NCBI GenBank assembly: GCA_016869175.1 | Contig: VGEV01000017.1 | Location: 1 to 39,147 of the forward strand | DNA length: 39,147 nucleotides | Reading direction: 5' to 3' | Origin: Alphaproteobacteria bacterium | Lineage (GTDB): Bacteria; Pseudomonadota; Alphaproteobacteria; GCA-2731375 | Shown here: positions 8,705 through 17,945 of the stretch, in pieces | How positions within the stretch are numbered: the first letter of the stretch is position 1 | Layout of the letters: each line of letters opens with the position of its first letter | Notes under the pieces: model-generated | The model's input: only the letters and a program-made list of their open reading frames with translations | Told to the model about the DNA's origin: nothing | Database searches by the model: none | Program-made: the position numbers and the translations under genes

Positions 8705-10060
8705 TCAGGTGGCGAGCAGCGGGGTGCGGCGGCAATGCCAGTCGGTCGCCGCTTGGTAGGCGGCGCCGATGCGCAGCAGCAGGCCCTCCCGCCAGCGGGC
8801 GGCATGCAGTTGCAGGCCGATGGGCAAGCCGTCGGCCGTGAAGCCGCAGGGTATCGCCAGCCCCGGCACCGCCGCCCAGGAAAAGGGAAACGTGAAGCGC
8901 GTCAACTGGTGCGTCGTCGCCAGCATGTTGGTGGCATCGGCGATGGGCGGCGCGGGCACCGGCGTGGTCGGCGTCAGGATCGCATCGACCTCGCTGAACG
9001 CACGGTCCATCGTGCGCAACCAGCGCTCGCGCCAGCGCATAGCGGCGGCGTAGTCCGCGCCGCTCACGTTCTTGCCCAGCAGCAAGCGGCTCAGCACGTC
9101 CTCGCCGAACATTGCCGGCTGGCGCTCGGCCCGCTCGCGGTGGAAGGCATAGAGGTCGGCCCAGACGATGGGCATCATGCGGCCGTGCGCCTCCTCGGCG
9201 CCGTCGATGTGGATGTCGCGGATCTCGGCGCCCAGGCCGGCCAGCACGTCGGCCGCCGCCCTGACCGCCTGGCCGAAGCCGGGCGCCAGGTCCTGGAGGA
9301 AGAAATTGCGTGGCAGGCCGATCCGCAAGCCGGCGATGCCGTCGTCCAGGCGCGCCAGGAACTCCTCCCAGGGGTGGGGCACCGAACTGGTATCCTCGTC
9401 GTCATAGAACGCCATCACCGCGAACATGCGGGCAAGGTCGGCCACTGTGCGGGCCATCGGCCCGACGGTGTCGATCAGCGGGCAGAGTTGCAGCTTGCTG
9501 CCGCTCATCGGAATGGCGCCAACCGTCGGCCGCAATGCCGAGACGCCATTCACCGCCGCGGGCGTGCGCACCGAGCCGCCGGTGTCGGAGCCGACCGCGC
9601 CAACGCACATCTCGGCCGCCAGGGCCACCGCCGCGCCGCCGCTCGAGCCGCTGGGGATGCGCTCCGGGTCCCAGGCGTTGCGCACGCGGCCGAAATGCGG
9701 GTTCTGCGAGGTCGAGCCGTAGCAGAATTCGTGCAGGTTGGTCTTGCCGACGATCACTGCTCCCGCCTGGCGCAGCCGTTCAACGACCGGCGCATCCGCG
9801 TTGGGCACGTAGTCGCGAAAAAACAACGAGCCGTTGGTGCAGCGCACGCCGGCAACGTCGATGCAGTCCTTGACCGATATCGGCAGGCCGGCCAGCAGCC
9901 CGGAGCAGGCGCCGCGGTCCTGCTGGGCGTCGATCCGCTCGGCTTCCGCCAGGGCCTGCTCGGCCATGACGGTGATGAAGGCGTTCAGTCTCGGATTCAG
10001 CCGGGCGATGTTGTCGAGGCAGCGGCGCGTCGCCGCCACAGCGGATGGGGTTGTCGGCAT
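8705..10060 (-). CDS. Amidase signature family amidase
   Basis: GLPISVKDCIDVAG, GKTNLHEFCYGSTSQNPHFG, PSGSSGGAAVALAA, GSDTGGSVRTPAA (Lys-cisSer-Ser signature). Confidence 0.93.
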   Translation of the reverse strand: MPTTPSAVAATRRCLDNIARLNPRLNAFITVMAEQALAEAERIDAQQDRGACSGLLAGLPISVKDCIDVAGVRCTNGSLFFRDYVPNADAPVVERLRQAGAVIVGKTNLHEFCYGSTSQNPHFGRVRNAWDPERIPSGSSGGAAVALAAEMCVGAVGSDTGGSVRTPAAVNGVSALRPTVGAIPMSGSKLQLCPLIDTVGPMARTVADLARMFAVMAFYDDEDTSSVPHPWEEFLARLDDGIAGLRIGLPRNFFLQDLAPGFGQAVRAAADVLAGLGAEIRDIHIDGAEEAHGRMMPIVWADLYAFHRERAERQPAMFGEDVLSRLLLGKNVSGADYAAAMRWRERWLRTMDRAFSEVDAILTPTTPVPAPPIADATNMLATTHQLTRFTFPFSWAAVPGLAIPCGFTADGLPIGLQLHAARWREGLLLRIGAAYQAATDWHCRRTPLLAT

Positions 10061-10179
10061 GGCTTCCTGCGGATCTGCTGGGACCAGCGTTTCATGCTCG
10101 CGCCGGGCATGCAACCAGTGCCAAGCTGATGGTCTGCCGGCGGTCCGGCAGCAAGGCGATTTGGGCGACGGGGAATGCG

Positions 10180-11049
10180 ATGCGGCGGGTGGGCGAGTTC
10201 GAAGTGCGGCGGGTCGTGGAATCCGAGGGGCCGTTGCTGAAGCCGGAAGTATTCTTCCCGCAATCGACGCCGGATATCTTCGCCCAACATGCGCACTGGC
10301 TCAAGCCCCGGCATCTCGAGCCGGCCAGCGGCCTCTTGGTCTTGTGCATCCAGAGCTACCTCGTGCGCACCGGCCGCCATACCATCCTGGTCGATGCCTG
10401 CGTCGGCAACGACAAGGACCGAGCCGTGCACCGGCCAGCCTGGCACAGGCAGAACTGGCCCTATCTGGAAGACATGTGCAAGGCGGGTGTCAGGCCGGAA
10501 GAGATCGACTTCGTGCTCTGTACGCATCTGCATATCGACCATGTCGGCTGGAACACCCGCCTGCGGAACGGCCGCTGGGTGCCGACCTTTCCCAACGCGA
10601 AGTACATCTTCGCCCGCCAGGAATACGCCTTCTGGGAGGAGCGCCATCGCCAGGACGGCGGTGCGGGCCAAGGAATGGCTTTCGCCGACAGCGTGCTGCC
10701 GGTCATGGAAGCCAGGCAGGCGGTGCTGGTGGACACCGATCACGAGATCGCCGCCGGCGTCTGGTTCGAGCCGGCGCCCGGCCACACCGCCGGCAACGTG
10801 GTGGTCAACCTGCGGTCCGGGAGCGATCACGCGGTGCTGACCGGGGACGTGATCCATCATCCGATCCAACTCGTGCGGCCCGACTGGTCGAGCAGGGCCT
10901 GCGAGGATCCGGTGCAGTCGCATCGCACCCGGCGCGCCTTGTTGGAACGCTATGCCGACAGCGCAACGCTGTTCGCGCCGGCGCACTTCGCCTCGCCCAG
11001 CATCGGCCACGTGGTGCGCGCGGGCGAGCATTTCGCCTATCGCGACTAG
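10180..11049 (+). CDS. MBL-fold metallo-hydrolase
   Basis: VLCTHLHIDHVGWN (HxHxDH), APGHTAGNVVV, LTGDVIHHPIQL, AHF near the C-terminus. Confidence 0.88.
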   Translation: MRRVGEFEVRRVVESEGPLLKPEVFFPQSTPDIFAQHAHWLKPRHLEPASGLLVLCIQSYLVRTGRHTILVDACVGNDKDRAVHRPAWHRQNWPYLEDMCKAGVRPEEIDFVLCTHLHIDHVGWNTRLRNGRWVPTFPNAKYIFARQEYAFWEERHRQDGGAGQGMAFADSVLPVMEARQAVLVDTDHEIAAGVWFEPAPGHTAGNVVVNLRSGSDHAVLTGDVIHHPIQLVRPDWSSRACEDPVQSHRTRRALLERYADSATLFAPAHFASPSIGHVVRAGEHFAYRD

Positions 11050-11108
11050 GGCAATTTCCGTTCAAATCGAACCGGCATGTTCGGTTTGGACGAACGCCAT
11101 CGCCCTAG
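11046..11108 (+). repeat. Palindromic dispersed repeat, copy A
   Basis: CTAGGGC...GCCCTAG termini with inner TCAAATCGAACcggcatGTTCGGTTTGGA inverted repeat; homologous to minus-strand copy B near 15183-15245. Confidence 0.75.
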
Positions 11109-11950
11109 AGAGCGCCCGCGCCGCCGCTCGGGGCGTCAGGCCGCCAATCCGCGCGATGCGTTCGACGGTCCGCAGCCAGCCGTCGAGCTCGCGCTCCCAC
11201 GGCTCCAGCATGACGTGATCGAGGCCCCGGCGGCGTAGTCGGCAAGGCGCGTCGCCAGGCTGGCGTCGTCGCGGCCGTCCCAGCCGACGCGCATCGAGGT
11301 GACGAGATCCGGCCGGGCAGCCTTCAGGCGACGCACGATGGGGGCGCGGCCGCGGGCTCGAGCTGCGTGCCGTGCCAGCCGTCGCCCAGCGCGATGGCGC
11401 GCGCCAGCGCCGCTTCGGAGGTGCCGCCGATCCACACCGGGATCGCCGGCTGGGGCTTCGGCTGCATGCGCATGTTGGTAATTTCCGCCTCGATCCACGT
11501 CGTCTCGAAGCTGACCGGGTCGTCGTGCCACAGCGCGCGGATCAGGCGCAGACCCTCGTCCATGCGCCGGTCGCGTTCGGCGAAGGGCACACCCAGGGCG
11601 GCATATTCCTCCTTCAGCCAGCCGACCCCGGCACCGAGGATCAGCCGGCCGCCGGACAGCACCTGCAGCGTCGCCAGTTCCTTGGCCAGGGGTACCGGGT
11701 GGCGCATCGGCAAGACCAGCACGCTGGTGCCCAGCCGCACCCGCGCGGTGCAGGCCGCCGCCCAGGCAAGCGTCAGCAACGGATCGAGGAACAATGGCGA
11801 AGGCGGATAGGGCGCACCCACGGGGACGATGATGTGCTCGCTGGCCCAAACGTCGGCGAAGCCCAGCGCCTCCGCCTGCTCGGCCGCGCGGCGGATCGCC
11901 AACGGCCCCGCCTTGCGCCCGACATGCGGCAGGTGAATCCCCAGTTGCAT
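11062..11950 (-). pseudogene. LLM-class (luciferase-like) flavin oxidoreductase with two apparent -1 frameshifts
   Basis: MQLGIHLPHVGRKAGPLAIRRAAEQAEALGFADVWASEHI... is intact to about 11340. It continues as PIVRRLKAARPDLVTSMRVGWDGRDDASLATRLADYAAG in a second frame, then GLDHVMLEPWERELDGWLRTVERIARIGGLTPRAAARAL in a third. Confidence 0.8.
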
Positions 11951-11989
11951 GACTTCCCCCTTGGCCCTTGTCGCCTAGGTATCACAGGC

Positions 11990-13288
11990 CTAGTAGCCGA
12001 CGGCCTTGGGCAGCCAAGTGGCGATGTCGGGAAAGGCCATGACGGTGGCGAGGCCCAGCAGCAGGACCAAGACGAACGGCAGAGAGCCGGCGGCGATGTC
12101 CCTGCTGGAAATGTGCTTTGGCACCACCCCTTTCAGCACGAACAGGTTGAGGCCGACCGGCGGGGTGATCATGCCGACTTCGACCGCGATGGTCACCAGC
12201 GCGCCCAGCCAGACCGCGTCGAAACCTAGCCGTTTCAGGCCCGGAAAGGCGATCGGCAGGGTGATGACCAGCATCGAGGCCGGGTCCATGACGCAGCCCA
12301 GGATCAGCAGCACGACGACATAGCCGATCAGCACCCAGATGGGCGCGACCTGGGCCGCCGTCAGCGCCTCGACAATGCCATACGCCACGCCGCAGGCCGC
12401 CACGACGAAGCCGAAGAACGAGCCGCAGATGATCAGCAGCAGGATCATCGCGGTCGTCTGCGCGGTGCGGATCAGCACGGTGTCGAGGCCGGCGAAGCCC
12501 ATGCCCTTGCGGGCGAAGGTCAGCACCAGCGCCACCCCGGCGCCGATCGCCGCCGCCTCGGTCGGCGCGGCGATGCCGGTATAGATGGCGCCCATCACCG
12601 CGGCGAACAGCACCATGATCGGCCAGATGCCGCGCAACGAGGCCAGCCGTGCGGGCCAGGTGACGGCCATGGACCGGCCCGTGCGATCGCCCCGCGAACG
12701 CCAGATGACATAGGCCGACAGCAGGCCGGAAAACATCAGGCCCGGCACGACGCCAGCGGTGAACAGGGCGCCGATCGCGGTCTCGGTGATGATGCCGTAG
12801 ATGATCATGACGACGCTGGGCGGGATCAGGATGCCGAGCGTGCCGCCGGCGGCGACGATGCCCACGGCCAGGCGTTTGTCGTAACCGTGGCGCAGCATCT
12901 CCGGCACCGCGGTATAGCCGATGGCGGCGGCCGTGGCGGGGCTGGAACCGGAGATGGAGGCGAACAGCGTGGCCGAGGCGACAGTGCTGACACCGAGCGA
13001 GCCCGGCAGCCAGTTCAGCCATTTCTTGGCGCCGTCGAAGGACCGCGTGGCCACATCGGACCGCGACACCGTCCCCGCCATCAGCACGAACAGCGGGGCC
13101 ACGATGAAAAGATGCGTGCTGGCCACATCGAAGCTGATGCGCGCAAGCTGCATCAGCATCGCCGGGCTGAGAAACAAGTAGACCCCCGCCATGCCCGCCA
13201 GGCCGAGACTGAACGCCACCGGCACGCCGGCGAACAACAGCAGCAACAGGATGGCGAACAGCGCCAATCCCATCTGATCCCATTCCAT
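11990..13288 (-). CDS. TRAP transporter large permease (DctM type)
   Basis: FAGVPVAFSLGLAG, ASISGSSPATAAAIG, GTLGILIPPSVVMIIYG, ITPPVGLNLFVLKGV. Confidence 0.95.
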   Translation of the reverse strand: MEWDQMGLALFAILLLLLFAGVPVAFSLGLAGMAGVYLFLSPAMLMQLARISFDVASTHLFIVAPLFVLMAGTVSRSDVATRSFDGAKKWLNWLPGSLGVSTVASATLFASISGSSPATAAAIGYTAVPEMLRHGYDKRLAVGIVAAGGTLGILIPPSVVMIIYGIITETAIGALFTAGVVPGLMFSGLLSAYVIWRSRGDRTGRSMAVTWPARLASLRGIWPIMVLFAAVMGAIYTGIAAPTEAAAIGAGVALVLTFARKGMGFAGLDTVLIRTAQTTAMILLLIICGSFFGFVVAACGVAYGIVEALTAAQVAPIWVLIGYVVVLLILGCVMDPASMLVITLPIAFPGLKRLGFDAVWLGALVTIAVEVGMITPPVGLNLFVLKGVVPKHISSRDIAAGSLPFVLVLLLGLATVMAFPDIATWLPKAVGY

Positions 13289-13338
13289 GCGACCTCGCCC
13301 GCCTGGCGGCTACCGGCGGTTGGCGATCAGCGCCCGGT

Positions 13339-14412
13339 TCAGCCCGGGCAGGCCGCAATCGGCCCGATCGCCGGCTTGGCCTTAACGTTTGGACGGTAGC
13401 GGTCTACGATGGCGAGGATCTTCGCGCCGTCGGGCGTGACGGATCCTCGGACCGAATCCAGCACCTTGTCGGCACCGGCGACCAGGCGAGCGAACTCCCG
13501 GTCCGAGGGCGTGCAGAACTGCACGCCGGCGGTTGCCAGGCGCTTGATCACATCGTCGAGGCGATTGTTGGTTTCCTGCGAGGCCCAGGCGACGATTTCG
13601 TCGCCGGCGTCGTTCATCGCCTTCTTCTCCGCGTCCGACAGCTTCGCCCAGGTCTGGCTGGCAACGTTGATGGTGCCGAACGCAATCGAATGATCGACCC
13701 GCGTCACGCGCGGAGCCACCTGGAACAGCTTTAGCGATTCCAAGCCGTTATAGACCATCAGCGTGCAGTTGGCGGTGCCGCGTTCGAGCGCGCTGTAGAG
13801 CTCGCCGGGAGGAATCACCACCGGGCTGCCGCCCCAGTTCTTGATGGTCTCAGCCTGCCAGCGCCCAGCGGTGCGCACGATGACGCCGCGCCAGGCATTG
13901 GGGCCGCTGAGGAACCGGTCGCGGCACGTCACAGGGTCCGGCAGGATGATCGGCGCGGCCGCCACCACCTGGCTGCCGAAGCGGGCGTAGATCGCCTGCA
14001 CCGGCGCCTTCACCTCCTGGTGGAAACTGGCCAGATCCTTGGCATCCAACGGGAAGCTGAAGGGAATGTCGAAGGCCGCGAGATCGACGATATCGCCCGA
14101 GACATAGGGGGTGAACTGCAGCGCCACGTCGACCGCACCGTCGCGCAGCGCGTCCAACGTCTTGTTGCCCACCAGACTGCCGGCCCAGTGATAACGGAAG
14201 GTCAGCTTGCCGCCGGCGCGCTCGGTGACCAGGCCGGCCCAGCGCTTGATCACCTCGGAGGAGAAGTCGGTCTCGGGAAATACCGTCGTCACCTGCAAGG
14301 TACGCGCCGTTTGCGCGGCCGCACCGCCGACGAACAGCGTCAAGCCCGCTCCCAGCAAGACGCCAGCGATCCATCCAGCGCCGCCAAGGCGCGCCTTCGA
14401 TTCCGTGGTCAT
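13339..14412 (-). CDS. TRAP transporter substrate-binding protein (DctP type)
   Basis: Start MTTESKARLGGAGWIAGVLLGAGLTLFVGGAAAQ (signal peptide); ERAGGKLTFRYHWAGSLVGNKTLDALRDGAVDVA, YSALERGTANCTLM. Confidence 0.88.
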   Translation of the reverse strand: MTTESKARLGGAGWIAGVLLGAGLTLFVGGAAAQTARTLQVTTVFPETDFSSEVIKRWAGLVTERAGGKLTFRYHWAGSLVGNKTLDALRDGAVDVALQFTPYVSGDIVDLAAFDIPFSFPLDAKDLASFHQEVKAPVQAIYARFGSQVVAAAPIILPDPVTCRDRFLSGPNAWRGVIVRTAGRWQAETIKNWGGSPVVIPPGELYSALERGTANCTLMVYNGLESLKLFQVAPRVTRVDHSIAFGTINVASQTWAKLSDAEKKAMNDAGDEIVAWASQETNNRLDDVIKRLATAGVQFCTPSDREFARLVAGADKVLDSVRGSVTPDGAKILAIVDRYRPNVKAKPAIGPIAACPG

Positions 14413-14617
14413 GGCGGGTCCCCCGTTCGGCCGGCATGCGACGTGCCATCGGTTGGCGGCGCGCGGGCGCGGCTCGTGGCCATCATCTTGCGAGCCAACC
14501 TGTTCATCAATTTCATGACACCTGTGCGAGCCGCAACAGGAGCGCATACCACCTCGGCCCGACTTTGCTCTGCCCACCGTTGCACGGCATCGTGCAGCAG
14601 GGGCGAGTGGGGGCGGC

Positions 14618-15151
14618 ATGCCGGACCAGCACAATCGCGCGGTGGCGGGGCTCTACGGCCTCAATCTCTGGCTCATCCGGCTGGCCGGTTGGTTGATCTT
14701 GGGCATCACCGTGGTCACCGTTTTCGGTGTGTTCATGCGCTACGCGCTGCGGGCGCCGGAGGTCTGGTCCTATCCTCTCTCCGCGTATCTCTTGTGTCTG
14801 GTGGTCTTTCTGTCCGTCGCGCATACCCATCAGGAGGGCGTGCATGTGCGGGTCGACTATTTCCTGGAACTGCTGCCACGCCGCATGGCCTTGGCGTTGC
14901 GGCTGGTCGGCGATGTGCTATCGGCCTGCTTTCTGGTGGTAATGACCTGGCTGCTCTGGAAACTATTCGCCGAGACGGTGCAGCGCGGCCGCATCGACGA
15001 GACGACGCTCGGCTGGCCGCTGGCGGCGATCCAGTGGTGCCTGCCGGCAGGCATCGCTCTGCTGCTGCTGACGCATGTCGTGGTGTCGTGGTCCGAGTTC
15101 GCCCGCGCGCGAAGGCCGCCGGCGCAAGGGCACGGCGAGCAGACATTCTGA
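14618..15151 (+). CDS. TRAP transporter small permease (DctQ type)
   Basis: Four-TM profile: VTVFGVFMRYALRAPEVWSYPLSAYLLCLVVFLSVAHTHQEGVHVRVDYFLELLPRR; adjacent to DctP/DctM. Confidence 0.82.
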   Translation: MPDQHNRAVAGLYGLNLWLIRLAGWLILGITVVTVFGVFMRYALRAPEVWSYPLSAYLLCLVVFLSVAHTHQEGVHVRVDYFLELLPRRMALALRLVGDVLSACFLVVMTWLLWKLFAETVQRGRIDETTLGWPLAAIQWCLPAGIALLLLTHVVVSWSEFARARRPPAQGHGEQTF

Positions 15152-15182
15152 CAAGTCAGCGCAACGCGCCGCCTTCATGGTT

Positions 15183-15245
15183 GCCGGGCAATGGCTTCCG
15201 GGGAAACCGAACCTGCCGGTTCGATTGGAACGGCAGTTGGCCTAG
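15183..15245 (-). repeat. Palindromic dispersed repeat, copy B
   Basis: Minus strand CTAGGCCAACTGCCGTTCCAATCGAACCGGCAGGTTCGGTTTCCCCGGAAGCCATTGCCCGG aligns with copy A. Confidence 0.7.
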
Positions 15246-16921
15246 CCTAATCGAAAGTCGATCCGCGGCACAGGGCGCGGGCGCGTCGGAACGGCGCCGG
15301 GCGCGAGGCCGGTACGGCGATAGAGTGGCAGCCTGTCGCCGGCGGGCTGCATGCGCATGACGGTGTCGCCTCGCCACTCCATGCGATAGTCATCGCCCAG
15401 CACGCGTTCTTGGCTCGTGCGCGTGGCGACGGGGAAGGTCAGCTCAATGGGCTGCCCCGCTGGCAGGCGATCGAATTCGATGAAATGCCTGCTGGGCGCA
15501 AGCCAGGTTAACTCTTGCCCGGCCAGCGTTGCATTCAGCGTTCGGCGATCAACCCAACTTGGTATCCGCACGGCCAGATTGCCCGCCTGCCGCAGCGTCA
15601 CCTGCAATCGGCCTTCGTGCGGCAGCCAGCTTCTGACAACCGCCCGTTCGTCGGCATGGTTCAGCAGCAGGTTGACCTGCACGCGGCCGGGCACGGCGGT
15701 GACCGCGTTGGTCCAGGCGTTGAACAAGCCGCGCACACCTTGCGCGCAGCAGCACATGTAGAGGTCCCAGGAGTGCATGACCTTGGAGACGAGGTCGTTG
15801 GGTTGCGACCAGCCCGCGAAGCCGCCCAGCGCGCGTGCGGCGACATCAACCGTGGTCTGCCATTCATCCGCCGCACGCTCGTCCGCGCAGGCTTCCGCCC
15901 AATCGACCGAAGTGAGTTGGCTTTCCACCACATGGTTGCGCAGGAAGCGCTCGGCATCCTCCCAGCACTCATCGTGGCCCGAGCGTGCCAGCCAAATCGC
16001 GGCTTCCATCATGTCGACGATGGCGCAGGTCTCGGCGCCATGCGCGCGCTCGCGCACCAGCCGTTCGGGGAACCAGCCGAAAGTCGTGCCATAGCTCTTG
16101 GCCCGCTCGAAAACCTGGCGGCCCCAGGCCAGCGCCCGTGCGTCGCCAAACCCGTGGCCATAGCGGATCACGCCCAGCATGGTCAGCGCGCGGCTATGGA
16201 AATGGCCTTCGCGAAACTCCATGCCGGTGGCGAACCCGCCGTCCGGCAGGTAGGCGCTGGAATGATGCATCACGTGGTTGGCGTAAGCCGCCGCCAGCCG
16301 GCCCGCATTCTCGTCGCCCAGCAGTTCGTGAAGTCGGGTCAGGCCGAACAGCAGGCGGCCGTTGGTGTTGGCGGGATCGACGCCGAAACTGAGGATGCCC
16401 CAGTCGCCGCGCGGCCAGCCATCCGGCAGGCGCTCGACGCTCGGGAAGTACCAGAAGCCATCGCGTTTGATCGAAATGTCGACCAGCGCCTTCGTCAGCG
16501 CGCGCGCCTGCGCCGCCGCGCGTTCGGAGCCGCGCGCCAGAATGAGGCTCAGCAGGGCGCTGATGACCGAGCGCTGGTAATGCATGTTGGCGTGCCGGAA
16601 GCTCCACGGATTGTCCGGCGTGTAGTGCAGGCCGTCCGTGCCGAAGCCCGGCCAGAACAACGCTTCCAGCCGTTCCAGCTCGGTCTCGCCGCGACGTTCG
16701 CCGGACAGCGCCTGCGCCAGCAGCAAGGCGTCGATCAGCCGCGCGGTGTGGTCGCTGTAGTCGAACTGCGTGTGCTGCATGCGCGGTGGCGAGCCGGTCA
16801 GGTCGATCAGGCAGTAGGGCAGGTGGTGTTTCGTCGGGTTCAGGCAACGGGTCAGGCAGTTGAGCGCCAGAGCCGCGTGTTCCGGCAGGTAGAGCGTGTC
16901 GGGGAAAGACTCTGTCGGCAT
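15242..16921 (-). CDS. Putative GH127-like (DUF1680/beta-L-arabinofuranosidase-like) (alpha/alpha)6-barrel protein
   Basis: ETCAIVDMMEAAIWLARSG and HSWDLYMCCCAQGVRGLFNAW resemble the GH127 ETC...CC motif; the C-terminal region resembles a beta-sandwich. Confidence 0.55.
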   Translation of the reverse strand: MPTESFPDTLYLPEHAALALNCLTRCLNPTKHHLPYCLIDLTGSPPRMQHTQFDYSDHTARLIDALLLAQALSGERRGETELERLEALFWPGFGTDGLHYTPDNPWSFRHANMHYQRSVISALLSLILARGSERAAAQARALTKALVDISIKRDGFWYFPSVERLPDGWPRGDWGILSFGVDPANTNGRLLFGLTRLHELLGDENAGRLAAAYANHVMHHSSAYLPDGGFATGMEFREGHFHSRALTMLGVIRYGHGFGDARALAWGRQVFERAKSYGTTFGWFPERLVRERAHGAETCAIVDMMEAAIWLARSGHDECWEDAERFLRNHVVESQLTSVDWAEACADERAADEWQTTVDVAARALGGFAGWSQPNDLVSKVMHSWDLYMCCCAQGVRGLFNAWTNAVTAVPGRVQVNLLLNHADERAVVRSWLPHEGRLQVTLRQAGNLAVRIPSWVDRRTLNATLAGQELTWLAPSRHFIEFDRLPAGQPIELTFPVATRTSQERVLGDDYRMEWRGDTVMRMQPAGDRLPLYRRTGLAPGAVPTRPRPVPRIDFRLG

Positions 16922-16929
16922 GGCGTCGT

Positions 16930-17814
16930 TCAGGCGGCCAGCACCGGGCCGTCACCGCGCAACGTCGTGCGGTGCATGATGCGCCTGAGGCGAGCGTTGT
17001 CGTAAGGCGTCACCATGTGCATGGTGGCGCGATTGTCCCACATGATCACGTCGTCCTTGGTCCATTTGTGAGGGTAGACGAAGCGGTCCTGAGCGGCGAA
17101 GGCGTTGAGTTCGTCGAGCAGTACCCGGCTCGCTTCCGCCGACAGCCCCTCCACCAGGTCCGTGGAATGCGGGCTCAGGAACAGCGAGGCCCGACCCGTC
17201 ACCGGATGGCGGCGTACCAGCGGATGCCAGACCGGCTTCAGTTCGTCGTACTTGCCGCTGTGCTCCAGCGCCTGGCCGCGGCTCAGCACGGTGTCGTGGC
17301 TGTGCCGCGCGCGGGCCCCGGCGATGCGGCGTTTGGTCGCCTCCGGCAGGGCATCGTAGGCCGCCTGCAGGTTGCAGAACAGTGTCTCGCCGCCCTCGTC
17401 GGTGATCTCGATGCCATGCAGGATAGAGCCGTTGCTCGGCACGTCTCGGAACGAGCTGTCGGAATGCCAGAGCCACGTGATGTTCAGATAGCGCCAGGCC
17501 TCGCCGGATGGCGGCAGGATGCTGCCGGCCTCGTCAACGTTGGCGACCCGGTAGATTTCCGGGTGCCGGCTGGAGCGATGAGCCTTGGAGGGATGGATCT
17601 CCAGTTGGCCGAACTGCCGGGCGAAGGCGACCTGCTGGGCGTCGCTGATCGGCTGGTCGGGAAAGATCAGCAGCAGGTGCTCGCACCAAGCCTGCGCGAT
17701 CGCCGCGCGGTCGGCGGCGCTGAGCGGCCGCCCAAGGTCGATGCCGCGCACTTCGGCGCCGATCGCCTTGTGGCGCCGGAGGATGCGAAGCTCGCTGGGG
17801 CTGGGTCGCGGCAT
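16930..17814 (-). CDS. TauD/TfdA-family Fe(II)/2-oxoglutarate dioxygenase
   Basis: WHSDSSFRDVPSNGSILHGIEI (HxD), GGETLFCNLQAAYDALP, HPVTGRASLFLSPH, VIMWDNRATMHMVTPYD. Confidence 0.92.
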   Translation of the reverse strand: MPRPSPSELRILRRHKAIGAEVRGIDLGRPLSAADRAAIAQAWCEHLLLIFPDQPISDAQQVAFARQFGQLEIHPSKAHRSSRHPEIYRVANVDEAGSILPPSGEAWRYLNITWLWHSDSSFRDVPSNGSILHGIEITDEGGETLFCNLQAAYDALPEATKRRIAGARARHSHDTVLSRGQALEHSGKYDELKPVWHPLVRRHPVTGRASLFLSPHSTDLVEGLSAEASRVLLDELNAFAAQDRFVYPHKWTKDDVIMWDNRATMHMVTPYDNARLRRIMHRTTLRGDGPVLAA

Positions 17815-17945
17815 GGCGGGGTTCCTGTTGCGCCCGTCGAGTTAGGGCATGCCGCAGCCTTGCGTCAATGTGGCAGGGGCGCCCCTGCCATGCGCGCGGT
17901 TTCGCCACTTGCCGTCGGCGACGCGAACGGGCATCGCTGGCGCGC

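Noticed and set aside
6871-8805. 644-aa minus ORF as one fused protein
   Set aside because: Only the C-terminal 252 aa (from 7629) read as TauE/SafE; the rest is an off-frame translation of the PRISE-like gene.
8735-10129. 464-aa plus ORF opposite the amidase
   Set aside because: Antisense shadow; the amidase signature on the minus strand is unambiguous.
15190-15240. tRNA-like TTCGATTG arm in the dispersed repeat
   Set aside because: Only a GGTTCGA-like string; no acceptor stem or anticodon arm, and the palindromic repeat explains it.
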